A DNA stretch of 64,000 nt, taken from NCBI GenBank assembly GCA_963855995.1, contig OY979718.1, positions 29,235,282 to 29,299,281 on the forward strand, in the 5' to 3' direction. The position numbers and the translations under genes were made by a program. The notes beneath the pieces are model-generated. The model searched no databases. It was not told the DNA's origin and saw only the letters and a list, made by a program, of their open reading frames with translations. Source of the DNA: Muricea muricata. Lineage: Eukaryota; Cnidaria; Anthozoa; Malacalcyonacea; Plexauridae. Below, one piece after another: positions 46,401 to 61,366 of the stretch. The stretch's first letter is position 1. Every line of letters begins with the position of its first letter.

Positions 46401-49400
46401 CTATTTAGAAGGTCTCTTTTAGGTCCGTGATTGCAATAAAACATTGCGTTCCACTCGTTCACTTTAGCACTGATAACTTCATTTTAAGCTATAAAACGTC
46501 GCCCTGATCGACTTAAAACGGCAAGTTTTAGTTGCTCATCTCGATGGTTTGAGCGCAGAAAAACCTGATTCCCGACTTGCTAGGTTCTGCAATTTCCATT
46601 TAGAAGGTCTCTTTTAGGTCCGTGATTGCAGTACATCATTGCATTCAACTCGTTCACTTTAGCACTGAAAACATCATTTTAAGCTCTAAAACGTCGTTAT
46701 GATCGATTTAAAACGGCAATTTTTAGTTGGTGATTTGAGCATGTTTTTACGCTCAAATCGCTTCTAGAATGCTTAAAACGCGACTTTGATATTTCTAAAA
46801 TCGTTTCTTTTTAAGTTTACAAGCAAGTTATAGGTTTCTCATGTCAACGTGTTTATTCGCTCATCTCGATGGTTTGAGCGGCCAAAACATGATTCCCGAC
46901 TTGCTAAGTTTTTCAATTTCCATTTAGAAAGTCCCTTTTATGTCCGTGATTGCAGTATATCATTGCATTGAACTCGTTCACTTTAGCACTGAAAACATCA
47001 TTTTAAGCTCTAAAACGTCGCCCTGATCGACTTAGAACGGCGAATTTTAGTTGTGATTTGAGCATGTTTTTACGCTCATATCGCTTCCAGAACGCTTAAA
47101 ACGCGATTTTTATGGTTCTAAGATCGTTTCTTTTCAGTTTACAAGCAAGTTATAGGTTTTTCATTTCAACATGTCATTTCGCTCATCTCGATGGTTTGAG
47201 CGCCGAAAACCTGATTCCCGATTTGCTAACTTCTGCAAATTCCATTTAGAAGGTCTCTTTTAGGTCTCTGATTGCAGTACATCATTGCGCTCAACTCGTT
47301 CACTTTAGCACTGAAAACAGAATTTTAAGCTATAAAACGTCGCCCTGATCGACTTAAAACGGCAATTTTTAGTTGGTGATTTGAGGATGTTTTTACGCTC
47401 AAATCGCTTCTAGAACGCTTAAAAAGCGATTTTGATGGTTCTAAGATCGTTTCTTTTCAGCTTAAAAGCAAGCTATAGCTTTCTCATTTCAAAATGTCAT
47501 TTTGCTCATCTCGATGGTTTGAGCGCAGAAAAACCTGATTCCCGACTTGCTAGGTTCTGCAATTTCCATTTAGAAGGTCTCTTTTAGGTCCGTGATTGCA
47601 GTACATCATTGCATTCAACTCGTTCACTTTAGCACTGAAAACATCATTTTAAGCTCTAAAACGTCGTTATGATCGATTTAAAACGGCAATTTTTAGTTGG
47701 TGATTTGAGCATGTTTTTACGCTCAAATCGCTTCTAGAATGCTTAAAACGCGACTTTGATATTTCTAAAATCGTTTCTTTTTAAGTTTACAAGCAAGTTA
47801 TAGGTTTGTCATGTCAACGTGTTATTTCGCTCATCTCGATGGTTTGAGCGGCCAAAACATGATTCCCGACTTGCTAAGTTCTTCAATTTCCATTTAGAAA
47901 GTCCCTTTTATGTCCGTGATTGCAGTTTATCATTGCATTGAACTCGTTCACTTTAGCACTGAAAACATCATTTTAAGCTCTAAAACGTCGCCCTGATCGA
48001 CTTAGAACGGCGAATTTTAGTTGTGATTTGCGCATGTTTTTACGCTCATATCGCTTCCAGAACGCTTAAAACGCGATTTTTATGGTTCTAAGATCGTTTC
48101 TTTTCAGTTTACAAGCAAGTTATAGGTTTCTCACTTCAACATGTCCTTTCGCTCATCTCGATGATTTGAGCCCCGAAAACCTGATTCCCGACTTGCTAAC
48201 TTCTGCAATTTCTATTTAGAAGATCTCTTTTAGGTCCGTGATTGCAGTACAACATTGCGTTCCACTCATTCACTTTAGAACTGATAACTTCATTTTAAGC
48301 TATAAAACGTCGCCCTGATCGACTTAAAACGGCAATTTTTATCGTTTCTTTTCAGCTTAAAAGCAAGCTATAGCTTTCTCATTTCAAAATGTCATTTTGC
48401 TCATCTCGATGGTTTGAGCGCAGAAAAACCTGATTCCCGACTTGCTAGGTTCTGCAATTTCCATTTAGATGGTCTCTTTTAGGTCCGTGATTGCAGTACA
48501 TCATTGCATTCAACTCGTTCACTTTAGCACTGAAAACATCATTTTAAGCTCTAAAACGTCGTTATGATCGATTTAAAACGGCAATTTTTAGTAGATGATT
48601 TGAGCATGTTTTTACGCTCAAATCGCTTCTAGAATGCTTAAAACGCGACTTTCATGTTTCTAAAATCGTTTCTTTTTAAGTTAACAAGCAAGTTATAGGT
48701 TTCTCATGTCAACGTGTTATTTCGCTCATCTCGATGGTTTGAGCGGCGAAAACATGATTCCCGACTTGCTAAGTTTTTCAATTTCAATTTAGAAAGTCCC
48801 TTTTATGTCCGTGATTACAGTATATCATTGCATTGAACTCGTTCACTTTAGCACTGAAAACCTCATTTTAGCATGTTTTTAGAGGATGTTTTTACGCTCA
48901 AATCGCTTCTAGAATGCTTAAAACGCGACTTTAATTGTTCTAAGATCGTTTCTTTTTAAGTTTAAAAGCAAGTTATAGGTTTCTAATGTCAACGTGTTAT
49001 TTTGCTCATCTTGATGGTTTGAGCGCCGAAAACATGATTCTCGACTTGCTAAGTTCTGCAATTTCCATTTAGAAGGTCTCTTTTAGGTCCGTGATTGCAG
49101 TTCATCATTGCGTTCAACTCGTTCATTTTAGCACTAAAAACATTCTTTTAAGCTCTAAAACGTCGTTATGATCGATTTAAAACGGCAATTTTTAGTAGAT
49201 GATTTGAGCATGTTTTTACGCTCAAATCGCTTCTAAAACGCTTAAAACGCGGTTTTGATAATTCTAAGATCGTTTTTCTTCAGTTTACAAGCAAGTTATA
49301 GGTTTCTCATTTCAACATGTCATTTCGCTCATCTCGATGGTTTGAGCGCCGAAAACCTGATTCCTGACTTGCTAACTTCTGCAAATTCCATTTAGATGGT

Positions 49401-52400
49401 CTCTTTTAGGTCCGTGATTGCAGTACATCATTGCATTCAACTCGTTCACTTTAGCACTGAAAACATCATTTTAAGCTCTAAAACGTCGTTATGATCGATT
49501 TAAAACGGCAATTTTTAGTACATGATTTGAGCATGTTTTTACGCTCAAATCGCTTCTAGAATGCTTAAAACGCGACTTTCATATTTCTAAAATCGTTTCT
49601 TTTTAAGTTTACAAGCAAGTTATAGGTTTCTCATGTCAACGTGTTATTTCGCTCATCTCGATGGTTTGAGCGGCGAAAACATGATTCCCGACTTGCTAAG
49701 TTTTTCAATTTCCATTTAGAAAGTCCCTTTTATGTCCGTGATTACAGTATATCATTGAATTGAACTCGTTCACTTTAGCACTGAAAACATCATTTTAAGC
49801 TCTAAAACGTCGTTATGATCGATTTAAAACGGCAATTTTTAGTTGGTGATTTGAGCATGTTTTTACGCTCAAATCGCTTCTAGAATACTTAAAACGCGAC
49901 TTTGATATTTCTAAAATCGTTTCTTTTTAAGTTTACAAGCAAGTTATAGGTTTCTCATGTCAACGTGTTATTTCGCTCATCTCGATGGTTTGAGCGGCCA
50001 AAACATGATTCCCGACTTGCTAAGTTTTCCAATTTCCATTTAGAAAGTCCCTTTTATGTCCGTGATTGCAGTATATCATTGCATTGAACTCGTTCACTTT
50101 AGCACTGAAAACATCATTTTAAGCTCTAAAACGTCGCCCTGATCGACTTAGAACGGCGAATTTTAGTTGTGATTTGAGCATGTTTTTACGCTCATATCGC
50201 TTCCAGAACGCTTAAAACGCGATTTTTATGGTTCTAAGATCGTTTCTTTTCAGTTTACAAGCAAGTTATAGGTTTCTCATTTCAACATGGCATTTCGCTC
50301 ATCTCGTTGATTTGAGCGCCGAAAACCTGATTCCCGAGTTTCTAACTTCTGCAAATTCCATTTAGAAGGTCTCTTTTAGGTCCGTGATTGCAGTTCATCA
50401 TTGCGTTCAACTCGTTTACTTTAGCACTGAGACCCTCATTTTAAGCTCTAAAACGTCGCCCTGGTCGACTTAAAACGGCGAATTTTAGTTGTGATTTGAG
50501 CATGTTTTTACTCTCAAATCGCTTCCAGAACGCTTAAAACGCGATTTTGACGGTTCTAAGATCGTTTCTTTTCAGTTTACAAGCAAGTTATAGGTTTCTC
50601 ATTTCAAAATGTCATTGCGCTCATCTCGATGGTTTTAGCGCCGAAAATCTGATTCCCGACTTGCTAACTTCTGCAAATTCCATTTAGAAGGTCTCTTTTA
50701 GGTCTCTGATTGCAGTACATCATTGCGCTCAACTCGTTCACTTTAGCACTGAAAACAGAATTTTAAACTCTAAAACGTCGCCCTGATCGATTTAAAAAGG
50801 CAATTTTTAGTTGGTGATTTGAGCATGTTTTTACGCTCAAATCGCGTCTAGAATGCTTAAAACGCGACTTTGATCGTTCTAAGATCGTTTCTTTTTAAGT
50901 TTACAAGCAAGTTATAGGTTTCTAATGTCAACGTGTTATTTTGCTCATCTTGATTATTTGAGCGCCGAAAACATGATTCTCGACTTGCTAAGTTCTGCAA
51001 TTTCCATTTAGAAGGTCTCTTTTAGGTCCGTGATTGCAGTTCATCATTGCGTTCAACTAGTTCATTTTAGCTCTAAAAACATTCTTTTAAGCTCTAAAAC
51101 GTCGTTATGATCGATTTAAAACGGCAATTTTTAGTAGATGATTTAAGCATGTTTTTAGAATCAAATCGCTTCTAGAACGCTTAAAACGCGATTTTGATGG
51201 TTCTAAGATCGTTTCTTTTCAGTTTACAAGCAAGTTATAGGTTTCTCATTTCAAAATGTCATTTCGCTCATCTCGATAATTTGAGCGCCGAAAATATGAT
51301 TCCCGACTTGCTAACTTTTGCAAATTCCATTTAGAAGGTCTCTTTTAGGTCCGTGATTGCAGTTCGTCATTGCGTTCAACTCGTTCCCTTTAGCACTGAA
51401 AACCTCATTTTAGCATGTTTTTAGAGGATGTTTTTACGCTCAAATCGCTTCTAGAATGCTTAAAACGCGACTTTAATTGTTCTAAGATCGTTTCTTTTTA
51501 AGTTTAAAAGCAAGTTATACGTTTCTAATGTCAACGTGTTATTTTGCTCATCTTGATGGTTTGAGCGCCGAAAACATGATTCCCGACTTGCTAGGTTCTG
51601 CAATTTCCATTTAGAAGGTCTCTTTTAGGTCCGTGATTGCAGTACATCATTGCATTCAACTCGTTCACTTTAGCACTGAAAACATCATTTTAAGCTCTAA
51701 AACGTCGTTATGATCGATTTAAAACGGCAATTTTTTGTTGGTGATTTTAGCATGTTTTTACGCTCAAATCGCTTCTAGAATGCTTAAAACGCGACTTTGA
51801 TATTTCTAAGATCGTTTCTTTTTAAGTTTACAAGCAAGTTATAGGTTTCTCATATCAACGTGTTATTTCGCTCATCTCGATAGTTTGAGCGGCGAAAGCA
51901 TAATTCCCGACTTGCTAACTTCTGCAATTTCCATTTAGAAGGTCTCTTTTAGGTCCGTGATTGCAGTTCATCATTGCGTTCAACTCGTAAACTTTAGCAA
52001 TGAAAACCTCATTTTAAGCTCTAAAACGTCGCCCTGATCGACTTAAAACGGCGAATTTTAGTTGTGATTTTAGCATGTTTTTACGCTCATATCGCTTCCA
52101 GAACGCTTAAAACGCGATTTTTATGGTTCTAAGATCGTTTCTTTTTAGTTTACAAGCAAGTTATAGGTTTCTCATCTCAACATGTCGTTTCGCTCATCTG
52201 GATAATTTGAGCGCCGAAAACCTGATTCCCGAATTGCTAATTTCTGCAATTTCTATTTAGAAGGTCTCTTTTAGGTCCGTAATTGCAGTACAACTTTGCG
52301 TTCCACTCGTTCACTTTAGCACTGATAACTTCATTTTAAGCTATAAAACGTCGCCCTGATCGACTTAAAACGGCAATTTTTAGTTGGTGATTTTAGCATG

Positions 52401-55400
52401 TTTTTACGCTCAAATCGCTTCTAGAACGCTTAAAAAGCGATTTTGATGGTTCTATGATCGTTTCTTTTCAGCTTAAAAGCAAGCTATAGCTTTCTAATTT
52501 CAAAATGTCATTTCGCTCATCTCGATGGTTTGAGCGCAGAAAAACCTGATTCCCGACTTGCTATGTTCTGCAATTTCCATTTAGAAGGTCTCTTTTAGGT
52601 CCGTGATTGCAGTACATCATTGCGTTCAACTCGTTCACTTTAGCACTGAAAACATCATTTTAAGCTCTAAAACGTCGTTATGATCGATTTAAAACGGCAA
52701 TTTTTAGTTGGTGATTTGAGCATGTTTTTACGCTCAAATCGCTTCTAGAATGCTTAAAACGCGATTTTTATGGTTCTAAAATCGTTTCTTTTCAGTTTAC
52801 AAGCAAGTTATAGGTTTCTCATTTCAACATGTCATTTCGCTCATCTCGATAACTTGAGCCCGAAAACCTGATTCCCAAGTTTCTAACTTCTGCAAATTCC
52901 ATTTAGAAGGTCTCTTTTAGGTCCGTGATTGCAGTTCATCATTGCGTTCAACTCGTTCACTTTAGCACTGAGAACCTGATTTTAAGCTCTAAAACGTCGC
53001 CCTGATCGACTTAAAACGGCGAATTTTAGTTGTGATTTGAGCATGTTTTTACTCTCAAATCGCTTCCAGAACGCTTAAAACGCGATTTATACGGTTCTAA
53101 GATCGTTTCTTTTCAGTTTACAAGCAAGTTATAGGTTTCTCATTTCAAAATGTCATTTCGCTCATCTCGATGGTTTGAGCGCCGAAAACCTGATTCCCGA
53201 CTTGCTAACTTCTGCAAATTCCATTTAGAAGGTCTCTTTTAGGTCCGGAAATTGCAGTACATCATTGCGCTCAACTCGTTCACTTTAGCACTGAAAACAG
53301 AATTTGAAGCTCTAAAACGTCGCCCTGATCGATTTAAAAAGGCAATTTTTAGTTTGTGATTTAAGCATTTTTTTACGCTCAAATCGCCTCTAGAATGCTT
53401 AAAACGCGACTTTGATCGTTCTAAGATCGTTTCTTTTTAAGTTTACAAGAAAGTTATAGGTTTCTAATGTCAACGTGTTATTTTGCTCATCTTGATTGTT
53501 TCAGCGCCGAAAACATGATTCTCGACTTGCTAAGTTCTGCAATTTCCATTTAGAAGGTCTCTTTTAGGTCCGTGATTGCAGTTCATCATTGCGTTGAACT
53601 CGTTCATTTTAGCACTAAAAACATTCTTTTAAGCTCTAAAACGTCGTTATAATCGACTTAAAACGGCAATTTTTAGTAGATTATTTGAGCATGTTTTTAC
53701 GCTCAAATCGCTTCAAGAACGCTTAAAACGCGATTTTGATGCTTCTAAGATCGTTTCTTTTCAGTTTACAAGCAAGTTATAGGTTTCTCATTTCAAAATG
53801 TCATTTCGCTCATCTCGATGGTTTGAGCGCCGAAAACCTTATTCAAGACTTGCTAACTTCTCCAAATTCCATTTAGAAGGTCTCCTTTAGGTCCGTGATT
53901 GCAGTTCATCATGGCGTTCAACTCGTCCACTTTAGCATTGAAAACCTCATTTTAAGCTCTAAAACTTCGCCCTGATCGACTTACAACGGCGAATTTTAGT
54001 TGTGATTAGAGCATGTTTTTACTCTCATATCGCTTCTAGAACGCTTAAAACGCGATTTTGATGGTTCTAAGATCGTTTCCTTTCAGTTTACAAGCAAGTT
54101 ATAGGTTTCTCATTTCAACATGTCATTTCGCTCGTCTGGATAATTTGAGCGCCGAAAACCTGATTCCCGACTTGCTAACTTCTGCAATTTCTATTTAGAA
54201 GATCTCTTTTAGGTCCGTGATTGCAGTACAACATTGCGTTCCACTCGTTCACTTTAGCACTGATAATTTCATTTTAAGCTATAAAACGTCGCCCTGATCG
54301 ACTTAAAACGGCAATTTTTAGTTTGTGATTTGAGCATGTTTTTACGCTCAAATCGCTTCTAGAATGCTTAAAAAGCGATTTTGAATGTTCTATGATCGTT
54401 TCTTTTCAGCTTAAAAGCAAGCTATAGCTTTCTCATTTCAAAATGTCATTTCGCTCATATCGATGGTTTGAGCGCAGAAAAACCTGATTCCCGATTCTAT
54501 GTTCTGCAATTTCCATTTAGAAGGTCTCTTTTAGGTCCGTGATTGCAGTACATCATTGCCTTCAACTCGTTCACTTTAGCACTGAAAACATCATTTTAAG
54601 CTCTAAAACGTCGTTATGATCGATTTAAAACGGATATTTTTTGTTGGTGATTTTAGCATGTTTTTACGCTCAAATCGCTTCTAGAATGCTAAAAACGCGA
54701 CTTTGATATTTCTAAGATCGTTTCTTTTTAAGTTTACAAGCAAGTTATAGGTTTCTCATGTCAACGTGTTATTTCGCTCATCTCGATAGTTTGAGCGGCG
54801 AAAGCATGATTCCCGACTTGCTAAGTTCTGCAATTTCCATTTAGAAAGTCCCTTTTATGTCCGTGATTGCAGTATATCATTGCATTGAACTCGTTCACTT
54901 TAGCACTGAAAACATCATTTTAAGCTCTAAAACGTCGCCCTGATCGACTTTGAACGGCGAATTTTAGTTGTGATTTGAGCATGTTTATACGCTCATATCG
55001 CTTCCAGAACGCTTAAAACGCGATTTTTATGGTTCTAAGATCGTTTCTTTTCAATTTAGAAGCAAGTTATAGGTTTCTCATTTCAAAATGTCATTTCGCT
55101 CATCTGGATAATTTGAGCGCCGAAAACCTGATTCCCGACTTGCTAACTTCTGCAAATTCCATTTAGAACGTCTCTTTTAGGTCCGTGATTGCAGTTCATC
55201 ATTGCGTCCAACTCGTTCACTTTAGCAATGAAAACCTCATTTTAAGCTCTAAAACGTCGCCCAGATCGACTTAAAACGGCGAATTTTAGTTGTGATTTGA
55301 GCATGTTTTTACACTCAAATCGGTTCCAGAACGCTTAAAACGCGGTTTTGATAATTCTAGCATCGTTTTTTTTCAGTTTACAAGCAAGTTATAGGTTTCT

Positions 55401-58400
55401 CATTTCAACATGTCATTTCGCTCATCTCGATGGTTTGAGCGCCGAAAACCTGATTCCCGACTTGCTAACTTCTGCAATTTCTATTTAGAAGGTCTCTTTT
55501 AGGTCCGTATTGCAGTACAACATTGCGTTCCACTCGTTCACTTTAGCACTGATAACTTCATTTTAAGCTATAAAACGTCGCCCTGATCGACTTAAAACGG
55601 CAATTTTTAGTTGGTGATTTGAAGATGTTTTTACGCTCAAATCGCTCCTAGAACGCTTAAAAAGCGATTTTGATGGTTCTAAGATCGTTTCTTTTCAACT
55701 TAAAAGCAAGCTATAGCTTTCTCATTTCAAAATGTCATTTCGCTCATCTCGATGGTTTGAGCGCCAAAAACCTGATTCCCGACTTGCTAACTTCTGCAAT
55801 TTCTATTTAGAAGGTCTCTTTTAGGTCCGTGATTGCAGTACAATATTGCGTTCCACTCGTTCACTTTAGCACTGATAACTTCATTTTAAGCTATAAAACG
55901 TCGCCCTGATCGACTTAAAACGGCAATTTTTAGTTGGTGATTTGAAGATGTTTTTACGCTCAAATCGCTTCTAGAACGCTTAAAAAGCGATTTTGATGGT
56001 TCTAAGATCGTTTCTTTTCAACTTAAAAGCAAGCTATAGCTTTCTCATTTCAAAATGTCATTTCGCTCATCTCGATGGTTTGAGCGCCAAAAACCTGATT
56101 CCCGACTTGCTAACTTCTGCAATTTCTATTTAGAAGGTCTCTTTTAGGTCCGTGATTGCAGTACAACATTGCGTTCCACTCGTTCACTTTAGCACTGATA
56201 ATTTCATTTTAAGCTATAAAACGTCGCCCTGATCGACTTAAAACGGCAATTTTTTGTTTGTGATTTGAGCCTGTTTTTACGCTCAAATCGCTCCTAGAAT
56301 GCTTAAAACGCGACTTTGATATTTTTAAGATCGTTTCTTTTTAAGTTTACAAGAAAGTTATAGTTTTCTCATGTCAACGTGTTATTTCGCTCATCTCGAT
56401 AGTTTGAGCGGCGAAAGCATGATTCCCGACTTGCTAAGTTCTGCAATTTCCATTTAGAAAGTCCCTTTTATGTCCGTGATTGCAGTATATTATTGCATTG
56501 AACTCCTTCACTTTAGCACTGAAAATATCATTTTAAGCTCTAAAACGTCGCCCTGATCGACTTAGAACGGCGAAATTTAGTTGTGATTTGAGCATGTTTT
56601 TACGCTCATATCGCTTCCAGAACGCTTAAAACGCGATTTTTATGGCTCTAAGATCGTTTCTTTTCAGTTTACAAGCAAGTTATAGGTTTCTCATTTCAAC
56701 ATGTCATTTCGCTCATCTCGATTATTTTAGCGCCGAAAACCTGACTCCCGAGTTTCTAACTTCTGCAAATTCCATTTAGAAGGTCTCTTTTAGGTCCGTG
56801 ATTGGAGTTCATCATTGCGTTCAACTCGTTCACTTTAGAACTGAGAACCTCATTTTAAGCTCTAAAACGTTGCCATGATCGACTTAAAACGGCGAATTTT
56901 AGTTGTGATTTGAGCATGTTTTTACTCTCAAATCGCTTCCAGAACGCTTAAAACGCGATTTTGACGCTTCTAAGATCGTTTCTTTTCAGTTTACAAGCAA
57001 GTTATAGGTTTCTCATTTCAAAATGTCATTTCGCTCATCTCGATGGTTTGAGCGCCGAAAACCTGATTCCCGACTTGCTAACTTCTGCAATTTCTATTTA
57101 GAAGGTCTCTTTTAGGTCCGTATTGCAGTACAACATTGCGTTCCACTCGTTCACTTTAGCACTGATAACTTCATTTTAAGCTATAAAACGTCGCCCTGAT
57201 CGACTTAAAACGGCAATTTTTAGTTGGTGATTTGAAGATGTTTTTACGCTCAAATCGCTTCTAGAACGCTTAAAAAGCGATTTTGATGGTTCTAAGATCG
57301 TTTCTTTTCAACTTAAAAGCAAGCTATAGCTTTCTCATTTCAAAATGTCATTTCGCTCATCTCGATGGTTTGAGCGCCAAAAACCTGATTCCCGACTTGC
57401 TAAGTTCTGCAATTTCCATTTAGAAGGTCTCTTTTAGGTCCGTGATTGCAGTTCATCATTGCGTTCAACTCGTTCATTTTAGCACTGATAACTTCATTTT
57501 AAGCTATAAAACGTCGCCCTGATCGACTTAAAACGGCAATTTTTAGTTGGTGATTTGAGGATGTTTTTACGCTCAAATCGCTTCTAGAACGCTTAAAAAG
57601 CGATTTTGATGGTTCTAAGATCGTTTCTTTTCAGCTTAAAAGCAAGCTATAGCTTTCTCATTTCAAAATGTCATTTCGCTCATCTCGATGGTTTGAGCGC
57701 AGAAAAACCTGATTCCCGACTTGCTAGGCTCTGCAATTTCCATTTAGAAGGTCTCTTTTAGGTCCGTGATTGCAGTACATCATTGCGTTCAACTCGTTCA
57801 CTTTAGCACTGAAAACATCATTTTAAGCTCTAAAACGTCGTTATGATCGATTTAAAACGGATATTTTCAGTTGGTGATTTGAGCATGTTTTTACGCTCAA
57901 ATCGCTTCTAGAATGCTTAAAACGCGACTTTGATATTTCTAAGATCGTTTCTTTTTAAGTTTACAAGCAAGTTATAGGTTTCTCATGTCAACGTGTTATT
58001 TCGCTCATCTCGATAGTTTGAGCGGCGAACGCATGATTCGCGACTTGCTAAATTCTGCAATTTCCATTTAGAAAGTCCCTTTTATGTCCGTGATTGCAGT
58101 ATATTATTGCATTGAACTCGTTCACTTTAGCACTGAAAACATCATTTTAAGCTCTAAAACGTCGCCCTGATCGACTTAGAACGGCGAATTTTAGTTGTGA
58201 TTTGAGCATGTTTTTACGCTCATATCGCTTCCAGAACGCTTAAAACGCGATTTCTATGGTTCTAAGATCGTTTCTTTTCAGTTTACAAGCAAGTTATAGG
58301 TTTCTCATTTCAACATGTCATTTCGCTCATCTCGATGATTTTAGCGCCGAAAACCTGATTCCCGAGTTTCTAACTTCTGCAAATTCCATTTAGAAGGTCT

Positions 58401-60281
58401 CTTTTAGGTCCGTGATTGGAGTTCATCATTGCGTTCAACTCGTTCACTTTAGCACTGAGAACCTCATTTTAAGCTCTAAAACGTTGCCCTGATCGACTTA
58501 AAACGGCGATTGTAGCATGTTTTTACTCTCAAATCGCTTCCAGAACGCTTAAAACGCGATTTTGACGCTTCTAAGATCGTTTCTTTTCAGTTTACAAGCA
58601 AGTTATAGGTTTCTCATTTCAACATGTCCTTTCGCTCATCTCGATAATTTGAGCGCCGAAAACCTGATTCCCGACTTGCTAACTTCTGCAAATTCCATTT
58701 AGAAGGTCTCTTTTAGGTCCCTGATTGCAGTACATCATTGCGCTCAACTCGTTCACTTTAGCACTGAAAAAAGAATTTTAAGCTCTAAAACGTCGTTCTG
58801 ATCGATTTAAAAAGGCAATTTTTAGTTGGTGATTTGAGCATGTTTTTACGCTCAAATCGCTTCTAGAATGCTTAAAACGCGACTTTGATCGTTCTAAGAT
58901 CGTTTCTTTTTAAGTTTACAAGGAAGTTATAGGTTTCTAATGTCAACGTGTTATTTTTCTCAACTTGATGGTTTGAGCGCCGAAAACATGATTCTCGACT
59001 TGCTAAGTTCTGCAATTTCCATTTAGAAGGTCTCTTTTAGGTCCGTGATTGCAGTTCATCATTGCGTTCAACTCGTTCATTTTAGCACTAAAAACATTCT
59101 TTTAAGCTCTAAAACGTCGTTATGATCGATTTAAAACGGCAATTTTTAGTTGGTGATTTGAGCATGTTTTTACGCTCAAATCGCTTGTAGAATGCTTAAA
59201 ACGCGACTTTGATCGTTCTAAGATCGTTTCTTTTTAAGTTTACAAGCAAGTTATAGGTTTCTAATGTCAACGTGTTATTTTGCTTATCTTGATGGTTTGA
59301 GCGCCGAAAACATGATTCTCGACTTGTTAAGTTCTGCAATTTCCATTTAGAAGGTCTCTTTTAGGTCCGTGATTGCAGTTCATCATTGCGTTCAACTCGT
59401 TCATTTGGCACTAAAAACATTCTTTTAAGCTCTAAAACGTCGTGATGATCGATTTAAAACGGCAATTTTTAGTAGATGATTTAAGCGTGTTTTTACGCTC
59501 AAATCGCCTCTAGAACGCTTAAAACGCGATTTTGATGGTTCTAAGATCGTTTCTTTTCAGTTTACAAGCAAGTTATAGGTTTCTCATTTCAAAATGTCAT
59601 TTCGCTCATCTCGATGGTTTGAGCGCCGAAAACCTGATTCCCGACTTGCTAACTTCTGCAAATTCCATTTAGAAGGTCTCCTTTAGGTCCGTGATTGCAG
59701 TTCATCATTGCGTTCAACTCGTTCACTTTAGAATTGAAAACCTCAATTTAAGCTCTAAAACGTCGCCCTGATCGACTTAGAACGGCGAATTTTAGTTGTG
59801 ATTTGAGCATGTTTTTACGCTCATATCGCTTCCAGAACACTTAAAACATGATTTTGATGGTTCTAAGATCGTTTCTTTTCAGTTTACAAGCAAGTTATAG
59901 GTTTCTCATTTCAACATGTCATTTCGCTCATCTCGATAATTTGAGCGCCGAAAACCTGACTCCCGATTTGTTAACTTCTTCAAATTCCATTTAGAAGGTC
60001 TCCTTTAGGTCCGTGATTGCAGTTCGTCATTGCGTTCAACTCGTTCCCTTTAGCACTGAAAACCTCATTTTAGGCTCTAAAACGTCGCCCTGATCGACTT
60101 AAGACGGCGAATTTTAGTTGTGATTTGAGCATGTTTTTACTCTCAAATCGCTTCCAGAACGCTTAAAATGCGATTTTGACGGTTCTCAGATCGTTTCTTT
60201 TCAGTTTACAAGCAAGTTATAGGTTTCTCATTTCAAAATGTCATTTCGCTCATCTCCATGGTTTGAGCGCATAAAACCTGA
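43468..60281 (+). repeat. Satellite, type B, about 52 monomers, second array
   Basis: Resumes exactly at TCCCGACTTGC where the first array was interrupted. About 51690-60281 duplicates about 31710-39658, with one monomer missing near 55.1 kb and three extra near 57.2-58.1 kb. Chimeric monomers occur, for example the join CATTTTAGCATGTTTTTAGA at about 48864 and again at about 51406, 2,542 bp apart. Confidence 0.95.
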
Positions 60282-60282
60282 T

Positions 60283-61366
60283 TAATAGATCAATTGCTTT
60301 TCGGTATGAAATAGATTGTCCGTTAAAAACACACAAAGAATAACGCAATGTTTATGTGGGAGAAATGGGTCATGGTGATGAAGTACTCCAATATAAAAGA
60401 ACTATTACATAGCATTACTTATGTAATCATAGACTCGTATACAGTAACCAGCGGGGTGCATATAGGCCCGCTTGTAAGCTGAGTGCCCTTGGGATTAAGA
60501 TTCCCATCAGGCAATGTTAAAGAGGTTAAGATCCCCCCTAACATTAACCTGTCCAAGGGGTTAAGATCCCCTTGGACAGTCCCTAGAATTTGAACAAGGG
60601 GTTAAGATCCCCATAAGACAATGTTAGAGGGGTTAAGATCCCCTCTAACATTAACCTGCCCAAGGGGTTAAGATCCCCTTGGACAGTCCTTAGAACTATT
60701 TACACATATTATAGTAACATTAAAGATGTGAGTCTATGGCCTGAACGTGATTATGGGAGCACTTCATCCCATAACCATATATATTTACTAGCCGTACAAC
60801 TAACTTACAACCTGATAAAATACTATATGTATTGTGTTAACCCAGTTCCATTTTAGTAACTTGTTGGCACATTTAAATTGTGTCCTTGAATAACGTTAAT
60901 ATTCTTCTTGGTGTCCGTGCAGTCCGGTGCATCTTACCATCATCTTCATGCCATATGTGACGTGGTGGGTGGGTGGGAAAATTATTGTAGCAGCTCCAAT
61001 CTCTTGAGAGCTTTTACACAAATTAAAGATATGACTGGCGAGCATGCATTGTTATCCTTACAAATCGACGGTTTTTATTGGCCGATCAGATCTCGGTCAT
61101 ATTATTCAGAATTCTCATTGGTTATTTAAGACAAGCTGGCATGATGTGCACGTGCCCACAGCATGCATAGAGCATGATTATTGAGCTGATGTTAAACAGC
61201 GATAACCTTTGATCCATGCGTGAAATATTCAAATCACACCTAACAGAAACATGAGAACTTAGCACAGCCAATATCACTGCGTGAACAATATTCGAGGGAC
61301 TTCCCTGCAATTATTCGCATTGCTCTATTAACTTTAATTTATAATTTTGGTATTATAAATTGGCTT
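60283..61366 (+). mobile_element. Helentron-like element copy 1, duplicated
   Basis: Identical to 39660-40743 apart from isolated bases, at an offset of 20,623 bp. The left satellite flank, including the variants CTCCATGG and GCATAAAACC, is the same. It arose by duplication of the whole region and not by a new insertion. Confidence 0.8.

Noticed and set aside
6359-60281. CRISPR-like array
   Set aside because: The repeats are 322 bp and contiguous, with no unique spacers; this is a eukaryotic satellite.
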